Below are positions 6,011 to 11,294 of a stretch of DNA of 12,721 bases, piece by piece (within the stretch, counting starts at the first letter, position 1; each line of letters begins with the position of its first letter). The translations under genes were made by a program, and so were the position numbers. This DNA comes from WRAI01 sp031549605. Lineage in GTDB: Bacteria > Bacillota > Clostridia > Oscillospirales > UBA929. The notes below the pieces were generated by a model. The model searched no databases. It saw nothing but the letters and a program-made list of their open reading frames with translations, and was not told the DNA's origin. The DNA is taken from the NCBI GenBank assembly GCA_031549605.1, contig JAVBPM010000056.1, positions 1 through 12,721 on the forward strand, given 5' to 3'.

Positions 6011-6060
6011 AAAAGCTTGAAAATGCTCGCGAATACTCGCAAATGCTCCGCCGTGCTTTG
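6011..6060. repeat. Five-unit 10-bp phased repeat upstream of potA
   Basis: Three clear tandem 10-mers at 6021-6050 (consensus RAATRCTCGC), with weaker units on both sides (6011-6020 and 6051-6060). A GCT or ACT falls at the same phase in all five. The spacing equals about one DNA helix turn, so copies face the same side, about 65-95 bp above the potA -35 box. The right end merges into a small hairpin (CCGCC 6048-6052 with GGCGG 6060-6064). Confidence 0.6.
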
Positions 6061-6135
6061 GCGGCATTGTTTGCTGATGAACTCGGACGATTGAGAGTAG
6101 TTTGCCTCGCTGCTGTGCTATGATACTGCTGTATA

Positions 6136-6170
6136 GAAAAAACAACGGCGCCGCATGGCGATCGGCGCCG
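6136..6170 (-). terminator. Rho-independent terminator on the minus strand
   Basis: Two copies of CGGCGCCG (6146-6153 and 6163-6170) form an 8-bp all-GC stem with a 9-base loop. On the minus strand the stem is followed by TTGTTTTTTC. The plus strand has no T tail. It is the first terminator downstream of the DUF2812 gene, about 256 bp past its stop. Confidence 0.8.
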
Positions 6171-6220
6171 CTGGGAGGGTGGATTTTGAGGGGTTTGCGA
6201 CAGGCTGTGCCGTTCTTGTG

Positions 6221-6364
6221 ACGGGCACAGTAACGTTACAGAAACAGCACAGTAACGGGCACAGTAACGGCACAGTGACGTTACTGTAGCGTTGCTGTGA
6301 CGCACCTACCGTACCTAACCCAACAAGACAAGACCTTACCCTACCTGACAAAACGCTACGCTAC
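6221..6364. repeat. AC-phased degenerate tandem array (5-6 nt period)
   Basis: In the left half (6221-6301) the dinucleotide AC recurs at 6221, 6227, 6233, 6238, 6244, 6249, 6255, 6261, 6267, 6272, 6278, 6283 and 6300, with GC in the two missing places. These form degenerate 11-12-bp units such as GGCACAGTAAC. In the right half AC occurs at exactly 5-nt steps twelve times, from 6308 to 6363. ACAGTAACG (6261-6269) and CGTTACTGT (6279-6287) are a perfect 9-bp inverted repeat. This is not codon periodicity. Confidence 0.85.
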
Positions 6365-6382
6365 CAACGGCTAGAGCCGTTG
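6365..6382. other. Hairpin at the end of the AC-phased array
   Basis: CAACGGC (6365-6371) and GCCGTTG (6376-6382) form a perfect 7-bp stem with a TAGA loop. No T run follows on either strand, so it is not a standard terminator. It marks the edge of the phased array nearest the DUF2812 gene. Confidence 0.6.
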
Positions 6383-6425
6383 ATGCGTGGTGGGGGCGCT
6401 GTCGCGTCGGAGAGAAAGAGCGTCG

Positions 6426-7610
6426 TTAGTCGTCAGTAATGAGACGCAACTCTGTCAGTAAAGTGACAATTGATTGTTGCGAAAGTGATGTTTGATTAAC
6501 AGATAAGATACTGTTTGGGTACACGGCTATCAGCTCGTTGCCGACGACATAAACAGCCGTTGCGCGCCAGGCCGGTCGGTCGACCGGTGCGCCCAGCTGG
6601 CCGAATTCGTCTTGCATGTAGCGCTCACGCACGGCGGCGCAGTCGCTGGTGAAAAGTGTGACCGGCGCTGTCTGGTTGCCGTTGTCGTACTCGACCTCGT
6701 GAATCTCCCAGCGCGCCAGAAAGGACTCGGATAGCATGAGATACCCGTCGTCGTCGGGCAACTGCGTATCCACCAGGCGATAGACGCCAAACAAGGCGAG
6801 AAACAGCGCCAGCGCGACCAGAAAGGTCTTGCCCGGGTCGAGCTTGAAGCGCTTTTGCGCCAGCAGCACCAGCATGACGCCGACGGCAATCAGCGCCAGC
6901 ACCAGCGTGTCGCGGTAGGCCTCGACGTTGCCGCGCAGCCAGCCGAAACCCAGAATGGCGACAAGGGCGAGCGCGTACAGCAGCAGCACAATGCGCCACG
7001 CGGCGGCCAGCACACGGCGCGGCCACGCCCAATCGGGACGGTAACGCCGTCCGCTCCGCCGGTCGCGCTGTCGACGCACCATGCAGAGGGCAAAGTGAAG
7101 CAGCTCGACGCCCGATATTACGAGCGCAAGCAGCACAATGGGCGTAAACAGCAGCGCGATATTGTTGGAGACAAAGTTGGCGTATTGGTTGTAGGGTGAA
7201 CGCAACTGAAGCCAGAGCAGCAACGGCCAAAACCAGAAGGCCCAGCGCAGCGCCAGTGTGCCGCGAGCCAGCACCGACGGCGACGGCTCCAACTGCCCGT
7301 CGTCGAGCGGCGGCGTACCGACCGGCGCGGCGTAGACGTGCAGGCGCGGCTGATAGCCGACATAGCGCCAGCCCAGCGCTTCGGCGCTTTGAATCATTTC
7401 GGGCGTGGGCTGGTAGCGGTTGTCGAGAAAATGGGCGGCGGGGTCAACCACCACGGTGTAGCTGACGGCCTCCGGCTCGGCTCTTTCAAAACGCTTCAAG
7501 CGGCCGCCGCTTTTGGGGCGCAGCCCTTGCAACGCCTTGGCCTCTAGGTAGGCCTTGAGCGTCGGCGCCTCAAAGGGCAGGAAAGCGGTCAGTGGCAGGC
7601 GAGCTTTCAT
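6426..7610 (-). CDS. DUF2812 domain-containing membrane protein
   Basis: A 394-residue protein. Residues about 10-95 fit DUF2812: a hydrophobic/aromatic segment, ALQGLRPKSGGRLKRFERAEPE, YTVVVDP, then AEALGWRYVGYQPRLHVYAA. About five membrane helices follow (near 118-136, 150-177, 200-224, 233-251 and 262-280), then a 110-residue C-terminal domain probably outside the membrane. DUF2812 proteins in Firmicutes are often encoded beside PadR regulators; none is here. AGGGAG at 7619-7624 supports the ATG at 7610 over an upstream in-frame one. It follows the pseudouridine synthase by 14 bp, so they share a transcript. Function unknown. Confidence 0.8.
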   Translation of the reverse strand: MKARLPLTAFLPFEAPTLKAYLEAKALQGLRPKSGGRLKRFERAEPEAVSYTVVVDPAAHFLDNRYQPTPEMIQSAEALGWRYVGYQPRLHVYAAPVGTPPLDDGQLEPSPSVLARGTLALRWAFWFWPLLLWLQLRSPYNQYANFVSNNIALLFTPIVLLALVISGVELLHFALCMVRRQRDRRSGRRYRPDWAWPRRVLAAAWRIVLLLYALALVAILGFGWLRGNVEAYRDTLVLALIAVGVMLVLLAQKRFKLDPGKTFLVALALFLALFGVYRLVDTQLPDDDGYLMLSESFLARWEIHEVEYDNGNQTAPVTLFTSDCAAVRERYMQDEFGQLGAPVDRPAWRATAVYVVGNELIAVYPNSILSVNQTSLSQQSIVTLLTELRLITDD

Positions 7611-7624
7611 AGCAAGCACTCCCT

Positions 7625-8557
7625 TCAACGCGCCGCCCAAGGCGGCAGGTTACGCAGCGTAAAGGTCTTACCGATTATATAGTCGAGCGGCGGCGCGGGC
7701 GGCGTCAGGTTAAAGGTGAGGCTGTAGGCGCACAGCGCCTGTCCGGCGTAGCCTTGTGCCGGTTTGCCGTACTTGCCGTCGCCCACCAGCGGGTGGCCGA
7801 CAAAGGCCATCTGGGCGCGGATTTGGTGCGTGCGTCCGGTCAGCAGTTCAATTTCCAGCAGGCTGGTTTGACCGTCGGAGGACAGCGTGTTGTAGCGCAG
7901 CACGGCGGTGCGGGCGTCCTTGACCGGCTTGCGGAAGACGCTGACCTGCTTTTTGACCTCGTCGCGGCGCAGGTAGTGCGTCAGCTCGCCCGACGGCGAC
8001 GACGGCTTGCCGACCACCAAACACAGATAGCGCTTGTTAATCTGCCGCAGCGCGATGCGCTCGTTGAGCAGCCGCAGCGCCGGTGCCGTCTTGGCCGCGA
8101 TGACCAAGCCCGACGTGTTTTTGTCCAGCCGGTGCGCCAGCGACGGCGCAAAGCCGTTTTCCCTGGCGGGGTCCCACGCGCCGCTTTGGCGGCAGTAGGC
8201 CTGCACATGGCCGACCAGCGTATGGGACGCGGCGTGCTCGTCGGCGTGCACCGACAGACCCGCCGGCTTGTTGACGATTAACAGGTGCGTGTCCTCGTAG
8301 ACAATGTCCAGCTGCGGCGCAACGGGCAGCGCGAGCGGCGGCGCGGCGCTGTCCAGCTTGTCGTCGGCGATGTACAGCGCCACGATGTCACCGGTGCAGA
8401 CGCGCGCTGAGGGCGGCTGGTGCTTGCCCTGCAAGCGCACGCGCTTTTCGCGCAGCCAGCGCTGCCACAGTGCCGACGGCAGGTGGGGATAGGCGTTTTT
8501 CAAAAAGCGGTCCAGCCGCTGGCCGTCGTCGTTGGGTCCTACTGTCAGCTGTCGCAT
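7625..8557 (-). CDS. RluA-family rRNA/tRNA pseudouridine synthase
   Basis: A 310-residue enzyme that isomerises uridine in RNA. Residues about 12-60 form an S4-like RNA-binding domain (GQRLDRFLK ... WQRWLREKRVRLQGK). The catalytic domain has YEDTHLLIVNKPAGLSVHAD (88-107) and the motif HRLDKNTSGL (142-151), with D145 as catalytic aspartate. GRTHQIRAQMAFVGHPLVGD is the conserved C-terminal block. The start at 8557 is set by AAGGAGG at 8564-8570, six bases upstream; the frame is open beyond it into the opposite promoter. Which rRNA position it modifies (RluC, RluD or other type) cannot be decided. It is the first gene of a two-gene operon with the DUF2812 protein. Confidence 0.92.
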   Translation of the reverse strand: MRQLTVGPNDDGQRLDRFLKNAYPHLPSALWQRWLREKRVRLQGKHQPPSARVCTGDIVALYIADDKLDSAAPPLALPVAPQLDIVYEDTHLLIVNKPAGLSVHADEHAASHTLVGHVQAYCRQSGAWDPARENGFAPSLAHRLDKNTSGLVIAAKTAPALRLLNERIALRQINKRYLCLVVGKPSSPSGELTHYLRRDEVKKQVSVFRKPVKDARTAVLRYNTLSSDGQTSLLEIELLTGRTHQIRAQMAFVGHPLVGDGKYGKPAQGYAGQALCAYSLTFNLTPPAPPLDYIIGKTFTLRNLPPWAAR

Positions 8558-8591
8558 GGCTCGCCTCCTTATGACTGTGCAGTCTGCCGCC

Positions 8592-8620
8592 ATTGTACCA
8601 AAGCGACGCGCGCTTGTAAA
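8592..8620 (-). promoter_or_regulatory. Promoter of the pseudouridine synthase operon
   Basis: TTTACA (complement of 8615-8620), 17-bp spacer and TACAAT (complement of 8592-8597). It diverges from the tlpA-like promoter; the two -35 boxes are three bases apart, so the polymerases may compete. Confidence 0.75.
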
Positions 8621-8623
8621 GGC

Positions 8624-8652
8624 TTGTGGCGCGGCGGTAAATGGGGTATACT
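8624..8652 (+). promoter_or_regulatory. Promoter of the tlpA-like/ccdA operon
   Basis: TATACT at 8647-8652, with a weak -35 TTGTGG at 8624-8629 and a 17-bp spacer. The start would be near 8659, just before the GGAGG ribosome site of the first gene. Confidence 0.65.
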
Positions 8653-8675
8653 GGGTCAAATGGAGGCGATTTTGT

Positions 8676-9194
8676 ATGAAAAAATGGCTGCTGTGCGCCG
8701 CGCTGTTGCTGCTGGTTGGTTGTACGACCACAGAGACGACCACGCCGTCGCCGAGCGTCGCCGCGACCGACAACGGCTACGCGCTGAACTATACGTTAAA
8801 AACGCTCGACGGCACGACGGTGTCGCTGTCCGACTACGCCGGTCAGGTGGTGGTGCTCAACTTCTGGGCGTCGTGGTGCCCGCCCTGCCGCGCCGAGATG
8901 CCCGAACTCAACGAGCTGGATAAGCAGTGGAAGGAGAGCGGCGACGCCGTGCTGCTGACCATTAACCTGACCGACGGACAGCGCGAGCGCGCCAGTGACG
9001 CGCAGGCCTTTATCGACGAGACCGACTACGGCTTTACCGTGCTGCTCGACGAAAAAACGAAGATGGCGAGCGATTTTGAGGTCTATTCGATACCCCAGAC
9101 TTTTATTTTGGACGCAAGTGGCAACATCGTCGACAGCATTGTCGGTCAGACGACGGCATCGGCGGTGCAGGCCAAGGTCGAGGCGGCTCGATGA
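8676..9194 (+). CDS. TlpA/ResA-like thioredoxin-fold lipoprotein
   Basis: A 172-residue exported thiol-disulfide oxidoreductase. MKKWLLCAALLLLVGC is a lipoprotein signal with the lipidated Cys at 16, followed by a Thr/Ser-rich linker. The thioredoxin-like domain contains NFWASWCPPCRAEMPEL with redox cysteines C68 and C71, and the cis-proline motif SIPQTFIL near the end. GGAGG at 8662-8666 fixes the start. Its stop overlaps the ccdA start (ATGA, 9191-9194), so the two are translationally coupled. It probably receives electrons from CcdA and reduces disulfides of surface or cytochrome-type proteins; no cytochrome c maturation gene is visible, so the substrate is unknown. Confidence 0.92.
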   Translation: MKKWLLCAALLLLVGCTTTETTTPSPSVAATDNGYALNYTLKTLDGTTVSLSDYAGQVVVLNFWASWCPPCRAEMPELNELDKQWKESGDAVLLTINLTDGQRERASDAQAFIDETDYGFTVLLDEKTKMASDFEVYSIPQTFILDASGNIVDSIVGQTTASAVQAKVEAAR

Positions 9195-9862
9195 GCGACG
9201 CGCTGCTGACCTTTGGCGAGGGCTTTGCCGCCTTTGTCTCGCCCTGCATCTTGCCCATGCTGCCCGTCTACCTCGTCTATCTGGCGGGCGGTCAGGCCTC
9301 GCAAAGCACGCGGCGGCTGCTGCTTAACACGCTCTGCTTTGTGCTCGGCTTTACCGTTGTCTTTGTCGCGCTGGGCGCGTCGGCGGCGGGGCTGGGCAAG
9401 CTGCTCAACCAAAACCGGCTGCTGTTGCAGCGCATCAGCGGCGGCGTGATGGTGCTGTTTGGGCTGCAAACAATCGGGCTGTTCAAGTGGCGCTGGCTCA
9501 ACACCGAGCGGCGGCTGCACGCCGACCCGCGCGACTTGACGGCGGTCAAGTCCTTTGTCTTTGGCTTTGCCTTCTCCTTTGGCTGGACGCCGTGCGTCGG
9601 GCCGCTGCTGGGCGCCGCCATGTCGCTGGCGGCGGGCAAGGAAACGGTGTGGCACGGCGCGGCGCTGCTGCTCGCCTTTTCGCTGGGACTGGGCGTGCCG
9701 TTCGTGCTGGCGGCGCTGCTGATGGATCGGCTCAAGGGGCTGCTCGACTGGTTCAAGCGCCATATGCGCGCCGTGCAAATCGTCAGCGGCACGGTGCTGG
9801 TGCTGGCCGGTCTGGCGCTGCTGCTGGACGTTTTCGGCTACTGGCAACGGCTGTTTTTATAG
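9191..9862 (+). CDS. ccdA: CcdA-family thiol-disulfide electron carrier, membrane protein
   Basis: A 223-residue, six-helix membrane protein of the CcdA/DsbD transmembrane family. Two proline-flanked cysteines define the redox pair: SPCILPMLPVYL in helix 1 (Cys19) and GWTPCVGPLLG in helix 4. It moves reducing equivalents from cytoplasmic thioredoxin across the membrane. The upstream coupled gene encodes the expected extracellular acceptor, a TlpA-like lipoprotein, which supports both assignments. No T-tailed terminator follows; the promoter for the next gene begins 13 bp after the stop. Confidence 0.93.
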   Translation: MSDALLTFGEGFAAFVSPCILPMLPVYLVYLAGGQASQSTRRLLLNTLCFVLGFTVVFVALGASAAGLGKLLNQNRLLLQRISGGVMVLFGLQTIGLFKWRWLNTERRLHADPRDLTAVKSFVFGFAFSFGWTPCVGPLLGAAMSLAAGKETVWHGAALLLAFSLGLGVPFVLAALLMDRLKGLLDWFKRHMRAVQIVSGTVLVLAGLALLLDVFGYWQRLFL

Positions 9863-9875
9863 CCATGATTTGCCC

Positions 9876-9904
9876 TTGACCTATCGCGTCGAAAACGATA
9901 GAAT
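9876..9904 (+). promoter_or_regulatory. Promoter of the TraB-family gene with inverted repeat in spacer
   Basis: TTGACC (9876-9881), 17-bp spacer and TAGAAT (9899-9904). An inverted repeat CTATCG (9881-9886) and CGATAG (9896-9901) fills the spacer and touches both boxes, a possible operator. The start would be near 9911. Confidence 0.75.
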
Positions 9905-9927
9905 GTCATCAAATGGGGGAATGACCT

Positions 9928-10974
9928 TTGAAACGACTGACCGGCCTGTTGCTGGCCGTACTCTTGCTCTTTTCGCTTGTCGGCTGCTCGGGCAGCGGCT
10001 CGCGCGGCACGTTTGCGCCGTTTGGCGACCCGTTTGGTGACCCGTTTGGTCGCTTGACCGCTGCGCCGACGACGAGTGCGCCTGATTCAACCGGCACGGC
10101 GCAGCCGTCGCGCGACGGCGCGGCTATGCTGTGGGAGGTGACGAGCGACACCGGCGGGAGGATTTATCTGCTCGGCTCCATTCACGTCGGCACCAAGGAC
10201 AGCTATTATCCGTTGCAGCGCTCGATTGTCGAGGCCTACGAGGCCTCCGATGTGCTGGCGGTCGAGTGCGACATTGTCGCCTATGAAAACGATACCGACC
10301 AGCAGATGCAAGCCGCGCAGCGCATGATGTTTACCGATGGCACGACCATTAAGGACCACCTCAGCACGACTACATACCGGCTCTACGAGCGCAAGCTGGC
10401 TGAGCTGGGCGACGCCTATCCCGTCGAGATGCTGGAGCGCATCAGGCCGGTGTTTCTCACCGACCTCTTTACGCAACATATGCTTGAAGCATCCGGATTT
10501 TCCAGCGATTACGGCATAGACCGGCACTTTTTGGAACTGGCGAAAAAGGAAAAGAAGCCGATTGTCGAATTGGAGTCGGTTGAGTTTCAATTGAGCATGT
10601 TTGCCGACACCGACGACGAGTTTGGCGACTTTTACCTGCGGTCGACGCTGGAAGCGACGCAGAGCGAGTACGACGAGTACCTAGGCAAAATGGCGGAGAT
10701 GTGGGCGCAGGGCGACGTTGAGGGCTTCGAGACCTATGAAAAGCTGATGGAACAGCAGGGTCGCGCACAGCTGACCGAGCGCGAGCTGAAGATGATTGAA
10801 GACTTTGAAAAGGTGATGATGACCGACCGCAATATCGGTATGCTGGAAAAAGCCGAGCAAATGCTGGCCGAGGACAAAGTCGTCTTCTACGTGGTCGGGC
10901 TGGCGCATATGTACGGCCCGACAGGGCTGGTGAACCGGCTGAACGAGAAGGGTTACAGCGTGACCAAGCGATAA
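9928..10974 (+). CDS. TraB/GumN-family lipoprotein (Tiki-like predicted metalloprotease)
   Basis: A 348-residue exported protein starting at a TTG codon (9928). An in-frame ATG at 9913 meets a stop after three codons, and the ATG at 9921 is out of frame, so TTG is the only start that keeps the signal sequence; GGGGGA (9915-9920) is the ribosome site. MKRLTGLLLAVLLLFSLVGC is a lipoprotein signal (Cys20). A Gly/Ser/Phe linker with FGDP repeats follows. The catalytic domain has both GxxH motifs, GSIH (83-86) and GLAH (324-327), a conserved Glu (VECD, 112-115), GIDRHF (196-201) and the late DRN (300-302). Tiki relatives are metal-dependent peptidases; the bacterial substrate is unknown. Confidence 0.88.
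   Translation: MKRLTGLLLAVLLLFSLVGCSGSGSRGTFAPFGDPFGDPFGRLTAAPTTSAPDSTGTAQPSRDGAAMLWEVTSDTGGRIYLLGSIHVGTKDSYYPLQRSIVEAYEASDVLAVECDIVAYENDTDQQMQAAQRMMFTDGTTIKDHLSTTTYRLYERKLAELGDAYPVEMLERIRPVFLTDLFTQHMLEASGFSSDYGIDRHFLELAKKEKKPIVELESVEFQLSMFADTDDEFGDFYLRSTLEATQSEYDEYLGKMAEMWAQGDVEGFETYEKLMEQQGRAQLTERELKMIEDFEKVMMTDRNIGMLEKAEQMLAEDKVVFYVVGLAHMYGPTGLVNRLNEKGYSVTKR
10018..10053 (+). repeat. Three 12-bp tandem repeats in the TraB-family linker
   Basis: Units CCGTTTGGCGAC, CCGTTTGGTGAC and CCGTTTGGTCGC encode PFGD, PFGD, PFGR between the lipobox and the catalytic domain. This is an in-frame minisatellite whose copy number could vary and change linker length. Confidence 0.8.
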
Positions 10975-10979
10975 AATAC

Positions 10980-11012
10980 AGTAAAAGAGGTGGCGGTTGC
11001 CACCTCTTTTTT
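10980..11012. repeat. 33-bp direct repeat, left copy; contains terminator of the TraB-family gene
   Basis: Identical over 33 bases to 11262-11294; flanking bases differ (c10979 versus g11261, c11013 versus a11295). It holds a 12-bp perfect stem (10983-10994 with 10999-11010), GGTT loop and T6 tail, a textbook terminator five bases after the TraB-family stop. The stem starts with AAAA, so it can also act on the minus strand. Confidence 0.92.
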
Positions 11013-11045
11013 CAGCGTGGCAAAAAACTTGTTTTTGGCACGCTG
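11013..11045. repeat. 33-bp near-perfect palindrome at left end of the element
   Basis: Fourteen potential base pairs with one G/G mismatch (11020/11038) around a five-base loop ACTTG. No T run follows. It consists of two copies of the element end motif facing each other. Confidence 0.8.
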
Positions 11046-11072
11046 CAGACTGACAAATACGTGCGCAGGCAA

Positions 11073-11120
11073 AGAAACGCTGTCCGTCGGCGTACGATGG
11101 TACGCTAGGACAGCGTTTCT
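11073..11120. repeat. Long compound hairpin inside the element
   Basis: A perfect 13-bp stem AGAAACGCTGTCC (11073-11085) with its complement (11108-11120) encloses an internal loop (4 and 2 nt) and a 6-bp stem GCGTAC/GTACGC with a GATG loop (11096-11099). Nineteen base pairs in all, far more than chance would give. Confidence 0.85.
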
Positions 11121-11140
11121 GCAGCAAGTAAAACCATTGT

Positions 11141-11165
11141 GGCGCAGCGACCTTGTCGATGCGCC
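11141..11165. repeat. Second hairpin inside the element
   Basis: GGCGCA (11141-11146) pairs with TGCGCC (11160-11165); inside, after one mismatch, CGAC (11148-11151) pairs with GTCG (11155-11158) around CTT. It is enclosed by an 8-bp long-range complement, TAAAACCA (11129-11136) with TGGTTTTA (11229-11236). Confidence 0.7.
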
Positions 11166-11261
11166 GCAAAGCGTTAGCCGAGAAGCAAAACACCGCCTTA
11201 CGTCGACGCGTCCTCTCTTATTTGACACTGGTTTTACGGTGCGCGCTTTTTTGACAGTCTG

Positions 11262-11294
11262 AGTAAAAGAGGTGGCGGTTGCCACCTCTTTTTT
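11262..11294. repeat. 33-bp direct repeat, right copy; terminator of the Dph6-like gene
   Basis: Identical to 10980-11012. On the minus strand the hairpin (11265-11276 with 11281-11292) directly follows the stop codon of the Dph6-like gene and ends in TTTT, so it terminates the tmk transcript. The last two bases of the repeat belong to that stop codon (11293-11295). Confidence 0.92.

Larger units (their letters stand above)
6171..6425 (-). other. Noncoding interval between DUF2812 gene and its terminator (long 3' UTR or RNA candidate)
   Basis: This 255-bp interval has no convincing gene, but on the minus strand it is bounded by the DUF2812 stop codon and a strong terminator, so it should be transcribed as a long 3' tail or processed RNA. 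It holds a hairpin at 6365-6382, an AC-phased array and inverted repeats. Short frames on the minus strand run through the terminator and mirror the DNA repeats, so I do not call them genes. Confidence 0.45.
11013..11261. mobile_element. MITE-like palindrome-rich element between duplicated terminators
   Basis: Exactly fills the 249 bp between the two 33-bp terminator copies and carries no plausible gene. Its outer ends are related inverted repeats: left CAGCGTGGCAAAAAA, right (minus strand) CAGACTGTCAAAAAA, 12 of 15 identical. The same motif occurs again inside at 11046 (plus, CAGACTGACAAATAC) and at 11045 reading left (minus). The interior forms several strong hairpins. This looks like a non-autonomous element with terminal and subterminal sites, but no known family is recognised and no short target duplication is seen apart from the 33-bp repeats. 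A structured RNA is the alternative. Confidence 0.5.

Noticed and set aside
6119..6124. Plus-strand promoter with extended -10 (TGCTATGAT)
   Set aside because: The only -35-like hexamer (TTGAGA, 6091-6096) is 22 bp away and no plus-strand gene follows.
6118..6351. Minus-strand frames of 77 and 136 codons across the phased array
   Set aside because: They run through the terminator at 6136-6170, lack ribosome sites, and their internal peptide repeats just reflect the DNA repeats.
6221..6364. CRISPR array
   Set aside because: Units of 5-12 bp with no conserved repeat of 20 bp or more, no spacers of even length and no cas genes.
9146..9847. 233-codon minus-strand frame opposite ccdA
   Set aside because: Gln/Arg/His-rich composition typical of an antisense frame; the plus strand encodes CcdA with both redox motifs.
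11013..11261. tRNA, riboswitch or retron RNA
   Set aside because: No cloverleaf or known riboswitch core is visible, and no reverse transcriptase is nearby.
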